Positions 47,821 to 60,100 of a stretch of 64,000 nt of DNA are shown one piece after another; the stretch's first letter is position 1, and the number at the start of each line of letters is the position of its first letter. Made by a program: the position numbers and the translations under genes. The stretch comes from Paragonimus westermani (lineage: Eukaryota; Platyhelminthes; Trematoda; Plagiorchiida; Troglotrematidae). The notes under the pieces are model-generated. The model was not told the origin of the DNA. It worked only from the letters and a program-made list of their open reading frames with translations, and did not search any database. Where the stretch lies: the NCBI GenBank assembly GCA_008508345.1, contig QNGE01003911.1:1-64000 (forward strand), given 5' to 3'.

Positions 47821-48489
47821 GTTAGGCCGTATGCAGCTTTTGCAAACGATAAAGGAATCCTTGTATATCATCGTCAGTCATGCTTCCCATAACGTTGTAA
47901 CCTACCGGAAACGATGCACCCGAGCGGTAGTCTATATGATGGTGCATTTATGAACGCATACCTGAGAAACACGCTCAGATGGGCGAGATCAGTGCACGTA
48001 ATATAAGGCGATAGGCTATGGGTGCACAGGGTACGCATAATTAACAGCAGTACAGCACATCAACTACGTGAATAGAGCAGCGGATGAGACATGGGAAGAG
48101 AACAATTCTAGTTCATGGAAAAGCACTTGACACATAGTTCTAAAAAGATAGTCCTCATGCTTCCAAATTTTGCGAAAACCTGAGTGGTTACATCGATTTA
48201 CACTTCCTATCATGGAGCCAAACTCTCACGACATCCACTCGAATATGAACAGAAACTCGGTACATTCTTTAGATCAGGCTTTTCCGTTCAATGTTTCGCA
48301 ACCCACTGCCTCATTTGTCATGAAGTTATTTAGCAGTTTATCTGCTGTATCCGACAAAACTATTTAGTAAGTTTGTTACTAATGAACGCAATATCGTTGG
48401 TCAGTAAGGTGCATATTTCCAAACCCTTTGTCTTTTTTCTAATCCCCATATCATTCTTGTAACTGAGACGCGGTGCTCTCCTGACACTC
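47821..48489. other. Unassigned spacer between opposed LINE remnants
   Basis: No domain recognised. It lies between a minus-strand RT remnant and a plus-strand EN-RT remnant. Confidence 0.4.
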
Positions 48490-50180
48490 CAGACAGTCAG
48501 ATGAGCATCGTAGGATATCACGTTTCGTAGGGATCGTCTCACACGACCAGGAGGTGGACGCATCTTTTACCTAAAAGAGCAATTTTCTGCAGTCACACTT
48601 GATGAGTCCCTACTTTATAAATTGGACTCGTTGTGGTTAATGGTCTCTATTGGTTCTCGCGAGCCACTTATAGAATGCACCTACAGACCGCCTAATGCTG
48701 CGAGCGATGAGTTGACTGACCTTGTGGAGATAATGAAGCATGTATCCAACATGCCTTTTGAACACAAACCAGCAGGCGGTGACTTTAACAAGCCTGATAT
48801 CTCCTGGACCTCATTCTCTACTCCAGCAAAACGGGCCGAATTTCTTTCATTCATTCAGCTGAATGGTTGGAATCAACATGATCTAACGCCACCAGAAAGG
48901 GGCATATTTTGGATCTCATATTTATCATAGGGATTTCCGCCTTAGGAATATCTATTCTACAACAATTCCCAGGAAGCGACCATAATGTCATCAAATGTCT
49001 GTTTGATTTCAATATGGCTACCAAACCGACAGTTGTATTCTACCGTTCGCTCAAATTTATTCGTTGAAATGCCTTTTTCTCCCTAGAAAGATACTCAACT
49101 TTGTATACCTTCTCTCGCACAGCAGACCCAAGAATAGCGGCAGGAAAATTTATCAGGCCTCTAACTTTTTATATCTACGTTTTGGCTCCTATTAAAGCAC
49201 AGAGTATCGGTTCGTATGTACAAGGTGGAATCTTTGCTGCGAAAGAGCCTGACAGACTTAAAATTGTTGAATCAAGATACAAAAGAACACTAGACCTTCT
49301 CTGCTGAAGCAAATGAGCAAAATGTTTGAACACAGAACTTCAGACACAAATGCGTCAAATAAACGAAGAAAAACTCGCGCTCCGTAGTGAGCAGAGATGC
49401 ACGAAACTAGTGCAACTAACGAGACGGAGAAATTCCATGAGGGATCCTGCTATAAGAATTATTACCGTCAAAGACAAAAATAGTTATCGATGACCATGTA
49501 GTGATGTGCGAAATCTTTAACTCAAATTTCGCTGCCTCGTTTAGCGTAGAAAGCACCTCATTACTTGCTAACATCCCTTCGAAAACGGATAAAGTTTTGA
49601 GTAATGTTATAATCGATGTTCAAAGTGTTCGTTCACAGTTAGCTAGCACTAGGCACTAAATCCATCCTGGACCCGATGGTATCCCACCAATGGTCATCAA
49701 GCAGACAAGTAAGGATATACCCATACTCACTCAATTTGTTCAACCTATCACTTTTATCCAGCACCTTCCTTCCTCAGCGGAAAACCTCACTCATTGTGTA
49801 TCGTCACAAGAGTGGTCAGAGGCAGGACGTTAGCAACTATCTTCCCATCAACCACATGTCAATCTGCTCGACAGTGTTTGAAAGGATAATGAAAGTGAAC
49901 ATAACCGAGTTCCTAAGGACACAAAACCCTATAAACCCTCCACAGCACGGTTTCTTTAGTAAACGCTCTTGTATGACATGTCTGCTGGAATTCTTAGACC
50001 ACATATCGACGTTAGTCGACGCAGAAAAAGCGGTACTTATACAACTCTCCAACGTGCAAGAAGCTTTTGATCGTGCGCGTCCTAAGCGCTTCTCGATCAA
50101 AATAGCATCGTTTGGCATACAATATCGTCATACTTTCGGGTTCAACAGTTTTCGTGCCGTACGTGAAATACCATAGCTTC
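48490..50180 (+). pseudogene. APE-type LINE endonuclease and N-terminal RT remnant
   Basis: RLTRPGGGRIFYLKEQF near 48535 and CTYRPPNA near 48678 are endonuclease blocks; GGDFNKPDISWTSF near 48775 carries the GDFN catalytic motif. RT blocks follow: HPGPDGIPPMVIKQTSK near 49665, LSSHQPHV/PINHMS, QHGFFSKRSCMTCLLEFLDH near 49950 and a degraded motif A VQEAFDRARPKRF near 50060. The element stops about 50170, before YADD. Multiple stops and frame changes. It differs in sequence from the minus-strand RT at 47.0-47.8 kb. Confidence 0.8.
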
Positions 50181-51099
50181 AGTGGCCGAGGCATCGTTCC
50201 GCTTATTCTGCCGGAATAGCATCGTGTGGGTCCTCGGAGAATTTTGGTCGACGGCAGCAGGATGCTCTGCTGCAGTGTTCAGCTGGTGCACTTACTTCTT
50301 CTCAGTTATTCTTAGTGAGTTGGTTGTCAAGACTACCAACCTAGGAGATTCCTGGCTTGGCCTGAACCACCTAATATACACGATGCTAATCACATCTGTT
50401 CGGAATCTCTTTGCCTCTTTCTTTCGTTGCTCGTTACTGATATTTTAAATAAACAGACATACTTTATAGTCGTGGTGGCTCTGCATGAGTTGGTATCGGG
50501 CCCACGCGGATCTTTCCTTTTTTAGGGGTTTTGACGACCCTAGAGCGTGCACGTGGTTTTGCTCTACTTAGTTCTGGTGAGGAGCAGGTAGCACTTCTGA
50601 GCACAACACATTCCCAACAACGTCCCTATAGTCGTTTATCGAGGCACAGCTTTGCTGTCAGGAAGCGGAACCCAGGGAACCGACCACAGACGCAGAGCCT
50701 GTTCTGCAGCAGCTTCACTGTGTTCCTTTCTGGTTGATGCGGCTCCATTGTGTGAACGGATTGGAATTTGATTACGCCATGATCACTGAGTCAAAAGGGT
50801 GCATAAACCGCCAGACGGTTGAGCATAAGTGGTTTGTTCGGTAAAGTCTAGTTCAACTGGGAAGGTGCCCCACTTTATCACCATCTAGTTGGCTGACGCA
50901 TGCGCCCATACAAACCAATTCGGAGGACCACATCAAGAGAAGAAACGGTCCACGCGGTTAGTTTTGGTTAATAACACATCTGCGAAAGTGAAGTCGCCCA
51001 TCGGTAGGACATGGGAGAACACCATTGTATCTGCTTAATTTACAGCTTCTGGAATACATATGTGTCGTTAGGGTAGTCTGCAAAACGGTAGGTCACGGC
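50181..51099. other. Unassigned spacer
   Basis: An open frame at 50182-50448 (plus) ends just before TAAATAAACAG, which could be a retroposon or gene 3' end; no family recognised. Confidence 0.35.
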
Positions 51100-52290
51100 C
51101 AGTTTGAAAATTGCACTGCAGCTGATACTGCTTCAAGTGCCCTATCCAAGACGAAGTAGACCCAATGTGGTGGCTAACACAGAGGGCACTACCCGCACCA
51201 GTGCCTCCCTTGCTATCTGTCTTCGGAACTTGCACTCCCGGACCACAATTTCACTATCAGCAATTGTTTCGTGCCGGCCTGCTCTGTCAGTTTTAATCGC
51301 CATACGCTCACTCTCTCTATAAACTTGATGCAGCTCAAAGAGCTTGCTTCGTATACTGTGTGTTCGTTTGTGCACAGTCCCACGATTGACCTGCTAGGCA
51401 GCCGTCAGATAGCAGGTGGGTAGCCTAGTCGCACGGTGATGCAGAACTGACTGTCTCGGTGAGTCTTACTATGAGAGGATGTAGGAAGTTTATAAGAAGC
51501 TTCTTTGACATCAGCTTCACTAGGGCTGACAAATGAAGATTTTCTGACACTTCCCTTGATTGGTCACCACTACCGTGACTAGTGCAACATCGACCAGCGT
51601 CTGTTGTAGCTCCTTCTTCGGAAGAAACTTATGCACTATCCGTCGTCCAGGTTTTGGTCGGCATTGCGCTAAAGATGAGTCAGATGACAATGTTCCTCTA
51701 ACAAAAACAATCCTACACGCCTGTTACCCCCTACCAGATGGCTTTGAACTAATGTTGGTGGTAACTGTCGAGGAGGCTAAATCTCTTTGCACCATCTTCA
51801 CTTTCAACACACGAAGCTTCGACACAGCTTCATCTTCAGTTGCCCCTCAGATCACATCTTTTTGCGCCAGCTCTTTTGTCAGATAACGTGTCACCTGCTT
51901 ACAAAAAGTAGCGAACTTAATGGGGATGACGGACAGTTGGGCTGAGCTCCCAGCGATTTTAATCCTGCGTTTGTTTGGGTAGTCAGCCGTTTCATCTTTG
52001 GCCGCTTTCGTTAAAGGTCCCTCCTCTTCAATTTTTTCGGAGAGGCCTAGCACCCTAGAATGAAACTGCCAGCGGATAAAACGGATACAATCAGGAGGGT
52101 CTCGATTTAGCGTCCTACATGATTTGGACAACGCATTGACAACCGATTCGCAGTGAAGCCACAGCTTACATATCAAAAACTGAGGATCGTGGAAGCGGGC
52201 ACATACGGTCTTGCGGCAGCAACCGCAGGGTTCCGCTATAGACCTCGTAGAGAGTATTTCTAAGGCAACTGTCTGTGCTGAGTGTTCCAC
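51100..52290 (-). pseudogene. LINE ORF1-like remnant with a cysteine-rich (PHD-like) finger
   Basis: A 147-codon open frame (52290-51847) has EPCGCCRKTVCARFHDPQFL followed by ICKLWLHCES, which resembles the PHD-type finger (CxxC ... CxxWxHxxC) found in ORF1 of several LINE groups. It is followed by a region rich in Lys, Glu and Ser. Further along the same strand KLFELHQVYRESERMAIKTD near 51340 looks like the coiled/basic part. No EN or RT follows clearly. It could instead be an exon of a host zinc-finger protein. Confidence 0.4.
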
Positions 52291-52849
52291 GGCTGTTTTG
52301 TTTTTAAAACGTCACTGACCGCGCTTCGTTTTATTGAGTGTTCTCTTCTCGTTGGTCCTCCTCCCGTTACATTCGAAGGCTTCCTGGTAGAAACGACAAG
52401 CCCTTCTAGCAAAGATCGAGATAATCATCCAAATTACGTGCACAACATTTCATTTCCTCTATGTACGTAAACTTTGATGCACTGCTAAGTTCTAACGACG
52501 TTTATGAGTGGAAACTTTCTCGCATTGTACTCTTCCCTTACTCCCCACTGCTAGACCTTTGCATATGTGCACCATGGTCTCATTTTTTGCCCGATCACTC
52601 TGTCACCGCGTGACTACTGCATTTGGTCGTATTCACGTGAGCCGGTAATCTCGGTACTTGTGTATTTTGTGGATTCACTATCAAGGTTTGCTGGAATTTT
52701 CTTTTACTTAGTTCATAATAATTTCCCTATACCTTAACAACTCGGCAGTAAGAAACTTCTTGTAGGACCATCTTCCTCTTTAGATCCGAACTAGTTGCTC
52801 AGGGGGCGCCAACTTTATACACGCTCGCTGCACTACAGACGCGACTATT

Positions 52850-53645
52850 CTGGATCCGGCCCGTTGACAAACGCTGAGGGTAGACCGAGCTCAGCCCGAG
52901 GAATCACTCGACGTCCGGGATTAACATGTAACGCGTTGAAATAGACCAAAGTACTCGACAAGAGCGCAAAAACATGCAAACCTACACCGAAAACCCTTAA
53001 CAACTGACCATAGACAATAGGGGAAGTAGGCGAGTGGTGAGGGCTTTTTACTCAAGCAAATTGGGGCTCATGTCTGACGGAGTTTTCTACTGATTTTTAC
53101 CGACCACGTTGATCGACAAAGGTTGTGATATATTTCTGCTAACGGAACTAATTAGACGGATTTTGACTCCGTTTACGATAGTTTCCAGGTTTGATATAAA
53201 TGAGATGTAGCGGGAAAATCAAACTATCCTCTCGCGCCGAAATGTAGACTGACCACCATGGCCCTTAATAAGTCGACTGTTCATGTGAACTTAAGTCCTT
53301 TTTATCGTACCCCACTGCTACGTGGTGCCGAGTTGTCCATTTCGTAGTACGTGCACGTCTTGTTCAATTTCTGAGGATGTTTACATTCTGGGTGAGAGAC
53401 TTAATTTTGATTGTTTGTCCAATTGGCACCATACTAGGCTCAGTATTTACGAGTGACTTCTCATCATCCGTTTCCAGGATGGCTCACCTCCTCTGCCGTT
53501 AAATATTAAGAAAGCCATTAATTGGATTTCCACTGAGAGTGGACCTGTATCGTTAGCGAACTGTTCATTAGAACCCTCTTCGAAAATGAGGCAGACCATC
53601 GGACATAGCGTCCCAGCTTGTCTGCCCCCCTGATTTCGCGTTAAG
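52850..53645 (-). pseudogene. Very decayed LINE RT remnant (weak)
   Basis: GGRQAGTLCPMVCLIF near 53630 resembles the RT block GVxQGxVLxPxLFLIF, and VGYDKKDLSSHEQSTY near 53310 resembles the LG(V)xxxxDLxxxxQ block that follows YADD. Spacing is right but similarity is low and stops are frequent. Confidence 0.3.
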
Positions 53646-53939
53646 TTCGAGGAGGTTGGGTGAGTTGAAACCAATTACAGTTCATTCTAACGCAAGTGGT
53701 AACGGAACCAAGTGGGGAAGACTCCGAACCGTCACCGCTGATGCGGGTTTCACAGCCGTCACTAACTCACGGCTAGAGCCGGAGATGGGCATTGAAAACG
53801 CCCCTTCACTCAGATACAGTGTACACCGGGAGAATGAGCACGAAAGAAACACTGGGAATTGACCCTGCCTCTAGTAACTCAACATCACAAGCAACAATCT
53901 AGCAGGGTACTTGTAGCACCCAACGTGCAATTGGTTTGT

Positions 53940-55740
53940 GTTGCGAAACGTCAGAATGTATCGGTGGCATGCGTTTGTGAAGGTCCATCTGGGACAAAAT
54001 AAGAGGGAGAGAAACTGTTGACAATTTTATTGATCAACTGAACCGTACAAGCGAGATTCTCTTCCTTGGGTATTTCAGTGCGCCGGTAGTTAGTTAGAGA
54101 GAGGAGCATACATCGGAGGGGTCGTTTGTTGAATCACTTATCAAGTTCCTACACTCTGAAGCAGTGATTCATTCGGTTAATCAACACCGTTGATGGGGCT
54201 TAGTTGGGCAGCAATCGGGTTCGACCTGGTAATAAGCAGTAACCCGAATGAAGTAGGTAGCCTGGAGATAGAACCCTTGATTAAGTAAAGTGACCATAGG
54301 GTCATCAGAGTGATGTTTGCTTTAGCTACCCTGAAACATCGAAACAGGCAGCGTCGGATGTGAAGGCTATTTAATATTAACAAGGCGATCATGGAAGCAG
54401 AAGTAAAAATATGGTCATCGCTTGGATAAATCGAACCATTCGCCGACTGGAAGATGGCCGCTGTCGCACTGGTAAGCAAACGAGGCAGTAGAGAAGAGGA
54501 TTCAGACCATATGCTTGCAGGTCTTATGTCAGCCATCTTGAAGGTGCACGATGGGCTCCTATGGGCCACGTTAGGGCAACACGTGACGAAGCATATGCAG
54601 TTGACGAATCAATAGTGTGACTTTGTGGGCAAGCGGTTTTGCTCTCCCAAACTACTGGCTTTTTTGACAGAAGTTTCCCTACGTCCGAGCAAGTGGGGAT
54701 ATAGTGAAATCGCTGCTTTGACTCTAGAAAGCGCTTTTCTCGACAAATCGTGACAAATCTTGATTGAAAACTGGTAGCGCCGAACGTATCTATCGGCGAT
54801 TGATTATGGGTAAAAATGCTCCCAAGTGGTAGGTGATTGTGTGCTGGTGAAGAGCAACAAGTCGTATGATGCACACTTCGTTAACGTAAGGCCTACACTG
54901 GAAGTTTCGAAGTCCCCTGTCGTTCTTCGTCTACGTAAATGATTTAGCGAGGGGCATCAGCAGATTGTGACACATGCTGGTAGGAGACAATACTCGTGGG
55001 ACACACAAACGAGCCTTCCATGAAACGAGACTCTGCAAGAATTCCCAGGTGGGCAGTTGGTTGGAATCTTCCACTAAATGTTGCGGAATGTAGACAGCTT
55101 CCGTGGACCGCGATCAAATAGTGACTTAGATGGGTAGGAAGATGAGATAAACGCGTCCATTTCCAAGAATCGATTTGATTAGGGCCTTGGAAAATTGGGT
55201 TTCCAAAGACGTCAAGTTCTGTCTGTTTGCAGCCCTCAAGGCAAATCGGGTGCTATACCAAGTGAGGAAGGTAGTAGCTTCATGGAGCTCCAACGTTCTT
55301 GTGCCTTTGCATAAGGCATGCGCGGGACTACACAGAATATTGTGTTTATGCCTGGCGTTTTTAATTTGTCAAGGACTTCAAGGTCCTGTAAAGAATGCAG
55401 CGCAGGCTTATAAATCTCTTCATAGAACTTTAAGGAACGGACTACGCTAACGAACCTGAGCATTTTAATTTATTCTCCTCAGAAAGAAGACGGAGAGAGG
55501 ATTTCGTGAAAGTCTAAGATATTTAATTATTTGACCAAGGTGGCAGAGCGGCTGTTTGGTCGCGGCGAAAATTCATCGCTTCCAGAACACAAGTTGAAGA
55601 TTATGAAGAAAAGAGCTCAACTTCAAATAAGTGCCAACTTTTGCCCATGTGAAGTTGTGAACAGCTGGAACTAATTATTATCTCAGGTTGTGTTGGCAAC
55701 CACGACTACCGACTTTACGCGCAAGCCTATTATTTTCTGA
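53940..55740 (+). pseudogene. CR1/Jockey-like LINE remnant (EN end and RT)
   Basis: EN: RETVDNFIDQLNRTSEILFL then GYFSAP in the GDFNxP position near 54070, FDLVISSNPNEVGSLEIEPL and SDHRVI near 54300. RT: FADWKMAAVALVSKRGSREE near 54440, KHMQLTNQ then CDFVGKRFCSPKLLAFL, FFVYVNDLARGISRL near 54935 followed by a YADD box degraded to VGDN, ALKANRVLYQVRKVV near 55230, VPLHKACAGLH and a decayed C-terminus to about 55740. A gap of about 140 bp between EN and RT means the linker and RT N-terminus are deleted. Numerous stops. Confidence 0.8.
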
Positions 55741-56079
55741 TATTGAGTGATGATCGGGTGGCTAGGATCTACTTATGGTGATGGCAATCCTCTCTTCTAA
55801 CTGTCAGCACCCTTTTTCATACGTCTTAGCTCTTCTGTGAGTCTGGTAAAGACAATTTACGTGGGACTTCCTCATTTAGGTATTTACTTCTCCCCAGCTG
55901 TCTTTTAATCGCGACTAGGAGGTTCTGTCTCATCATCCAGGATTCTGCCTACTATTCAGACTATACCATGATTGCTGAAGATGATTGCGGTACCACTTCC
56001 ATCCATCAATCCACATCTGATACTCACGTGCTCGCTCGTATAGTCCCAATGAGAATACGCCAAGAGATACCTTCGCTGG

Positions 56080-56760
56080 CCGTTTAACAATAAACTGTGT
56101 TCCACGTGCCCCCGAAAATGTCGAAACATTATCAAAGGGGAGTCTCCGTTCATCACTTGTTCAGGCATGGTGCGATCATTGGAACTCACTGGTGCAAGGA
56201 ACTGGACATCAACCTGATACTAGCCTCAAGTTTTGTGGTCAGAAATGAGCTGAACCGAACTCAATCTCATGCAAACGCCGGGAAAAAAGAGGAGACCTTG
56301 ACGAAGTATAAAAATTCACCCACTATACAGGAACAAGTCCCACGGCATGTTTGCTTGTGCTGCCTCAGGAGAGAGTTGAAGGGTCACAGTATCACGATCA
56401 CGGATGGCTGTCCAATTTAACGCTTTTACCAGTCGGGTAGTCAACTTGTGGAACAAACTGCCCGCGAAGATTGCTGAGGCCCCCCTTGGGTACATGTATT
56501 CAAGGGAGGGAGACAACCGTTGGAACGACTTTTGATCTTTGCTGTGATCAAAGTTTTATTTAATTTTGTCGCTCGCGCAATCAGGGTTTGTCACTTCTTT
56601 TCGCATATTCCTACCCTTAGACGACTTCTGAGCGCACTAGCATTGGCAGAAGATGCATTCCGGCCAATCTCCTAGTCACACCAGTAGAGCAGGAGGACGT
56701 CGACGAACACAGGCATTTACAAAGCCTTGGATCTGGAGTTAGAGCTAAGCCGCTGCTTTA
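56080..56760 (+). pseudogene. LINE 3' end remnant
   Basis: SLVQAWCDHWNS near 56155 matches the (I/V)QAWSPxL block, and KRGDLDEV near 56290 followed by FTHYTGTSPTACLL matches RGDLIEMYKNTHQPGTRPIA at 61.05 kb. The 3' flank CCTACCCTTAGACGACTTCT also parallels 61400 onwards. It is therefore a 5'-truncated copy of the family at 57.2-61.5 kb. Confidence 0.75.
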
Positions 56761-57177
56761 ATTTCGCTATTGGTTTCCTGCAGTGGCCTAACACTCGCCT
56801 GTTAAAGTGTATCTCACAAGCAAATTATCGCTGTTCACCAAGTTCGTTCTGATCAACTGATTGGAAATTAGGTTATGTAAGCCGGATAAACATCTTGCCG
56901 GTGAAATGCCTCGTGTCACTAATTCATGCCTTAACAAGCAGTGTGACAAAAAGGTGGTAGCCAAGGTTTCAACGTGACATATGCAACAAGTGGTGTCACC
57001 AGTCCTGTGCATGCACGAGCACAGAGATATATAAACTGAGCGTTATCTGTTTTGTGACATGTGCTGGGTGTGTGAAATGCAAAACCAGAGGAAGAAAGTT
57101 ACTTAGTCTTTCAGACAGACCGGGATCCGTAACAGGTCTTTCGCACATCTAGACTTTCGGCATCCGTTCCCCAAGCC
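56761..57177. other. Spacer between LINE copies
   Basis: No recognised domain. The second half may be 5' UTR of the LINE that starts at 57178. Confidence 0.4.
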
Positions 57178-60100
57178 ATGTCACCGGCCAAATTCGGAAA
57201 TCTGCTCCCCCAAACCGGGGGTAAACAGCACGGAACCTCAGGGAAAGTTGAGCACCTTCCGACAGCCTTCTGCAGGAGGTTCGTACGTCCCGCGAAAGAT
57301 GGTGCTTCTCTTGTGCGCTCAACGCCAATTAGCTGAACAGCTTCACGCCCTTAGAACAACACCTCGGTTTCTACAAAATTCCAAAACGACGGTGAAGCTG
57401 CTCAGGGATCACAAGAGACACTTAATATTACGGCTACGAGACCTGTGAAACCAGTAGTTTCGACGCCAAAGGGGCAATTGGAAGAAGATAGCACGACGCC
57501 CATCAATCATTATGCGCATCTTAGTCTCAGTGGCCCTCCAGAATTCAATGTGGTTCTCGCACAGATTGCCCAACGCGAGGCCCATCTACGTAATGTCGCG
57601 GCCACTCTACAAAACGAATTAATACAGTGACACAGTTACGAAGTTAGTATGAGGCAACCCTAATAATGGAAAGAAACATAACTATCCACGCTCCAGAACT
57701 GGTCATACTGGATCCCAAGCATAGATCCTTGGAAAGACGATTAATTCTAAGTGTTCTGCGGAACGCCGAGCTACCCGTAACGAAGAACTGGCACCGAGCG
57801 CGCTGAATCGGTAGGTTGACCGTATCTAACACACAGACGAACAACAACAGATCATTCGTAGTCGAATTTCGAGGCCTTAACATTCGAGATCTGGCGCTAA
57901 CTAAAGCATTCACGATAGCTCAGACAAAGCCACGCATGAAATTTGCAGGAGACAGCCACGTACGGCAAATCTGATCCACACCTGGCGACGTCAGCAGCAC
58001 CAGGAATCATGAACTGGCGTTTTGGCTCAAACCAGAGCCAGGAAGCAAAACATAGCTCCAAGGGAAAAAGACGACGATTCAACTGTCCTGGAGAGCCAAC
58101 CACCGAGGTAGAAGATGGTTGACGGCTGTCTGGTCATTATCTTGATATCCAAAAAGCGAATCTACCCCTCGGAGGTTTCCGCATGCTGGCGAATGCATGC
58201 AGCCTGATTAGCAAGAGAGATGAGTTGCAAATAGCAATATACTGCTTCGATATTTGCTTGCCCACAGAAACCTGACTCAAAGAAGAAAAATATCTGAGAG
58301 GTTAGGTGCATGGGTCCTAAGGGTATCGCAGTGACCGTAGCAATGCATTTGGGAGCGGATGCCTATTGTTACTCGAATGTTTTATAAGGATGTCATCCGT
58401 GAACTGTAGCTGCAATTGCTTGGGTATTTGGACCGCTTTCAACCTACTCCATGTGAACCTCCATCATTGTATCACAGTCAGGGTGCAACAACAGATTAAG
58501 ATGATGCATTACTGGGATCATTCTAGTTGGCCTGTCATTCAAGCTATTGCCTGTTCGTCTTGGAGATTTTAATGCTCTTATAGTGAATTGGATATCGGGA
58601 CCTGTTAGTGGTGGAGAGTTTGATTATAAATTACCTGATCTGGTCAACAAATTCACACCGACACAGCATGTTAGAGTGGCCGCGAGATCACGACCCGTTT
58701 AGTTGGCATCATTGCTAGACTTAATCCCAACTCGACAGAGCACTGACCCCACAAACGTATTGCCTGCAACACCACTGAGAAAGAGTGATCACGTGACGAT
58801 TAGTTTTTCGTTTCCACGTTAACTGTTATTCAGGCAGGCACACAACGTGCAACTTTTCCAACGCACTGACAACAAAAACGAATATTGGAAGCTGATAAAA
58901 CGACCTGGAACCCAACAGTTCCCACAGAGGACGTTGACGGTTTGCGGTCAAATTACGCTGACAACATGCCGACGCCTACAGATGGGAACATCCCTCAGAA
59001 ACAGGTCAGAGGAAGGGGTTGGAAGTCATGGGTTCACCCCAGGATGAAGAGAGCTTTCCAACGTAAGTATGTGGCTCGACAGGCATACTTCAACATAAAG
59101 GTTTGAAATTCTTTATGATATACAAAAATGCCCGAAACGAAGCAGTTACGGTAGCCAGGGATACTCAACTGGTTTATGAGCTCAACCCAGCACGAGATAT
59201 GAAACAGAACCCCAAGAGGTTTTATAGTTATGCTCAGTTCATGTCCTCCCCATGAAAGGAAATCGGGATCACACTTTCCCATAACGGAGAGATTATATAA
59301 ACTGACAAGGGCACAGCGGAAGCGTTTGTGGTACAGTTTCAAGGCGTCTATCGCTCAGACAATGGAGCACCGGAGCCTCGGCCTAATACCGTGAGCGGGC
59401 CCACGGTGGATCAGAACCTCACGCCCCACGAAGTTGAGCGAGCGATACCTCAGCCAAACAGCACAAAGTCGGTAGTACCTGACTGCATCCACCTGGCAAC
59501 CCTAAAACCTCTGGCCAGATCGTTGGCGTCGCCATTTGCCCAACTGTTCAATCCTTCATTAGAAACATGGGTGATTGTGACAGACTGGAAAAAAGTGTGG
59601 CGGAAATCTCGATTCACCGATTATCCAAACTTCGACACAACAGAAAATCTGACAAACGACCAATCCGAAAATATCGCGGTAAAGACACAACATCAGGATT
59701 GGACGAACGGTCTCAGTGTTGTGTCTTCCGTTATCTGCCAATTTATCTGTTCCGTATTCCACCAATTAACATACAGTTTATGATGTTGCATGTGATAATG
59801 AGATCAGCCAATGGCAAGTTGTGATTTCTTTAATACTGTTGTACATCCATAAATTCGGCGTTTCAATTCATGAATAATAACTGCATACTGCTACCAGTAC
59901 CAGGTCTTCTCCTTATTACTTGCGTGAGAGGGTTCAATTTTAGTACGATTCCTAGGGCTATTCGGAGTCCCTAATTCCGAGTATCACAGGCAGCCATCAT
60001 CGTTCACATCTTCCAAGATGGCAACCGATCGGAGGTTAGAAATTATCGACCAGTAAGCCTGACTACCGTCGCCAGTAAAATGTTTGGATGCGTATTACGA

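Noticed and set aside
54177..54874. Two minus-strand frames of 116-130 codons.
   Set aside because: They are antisense shadows of the plus-strand LINE EN-RT remnant.
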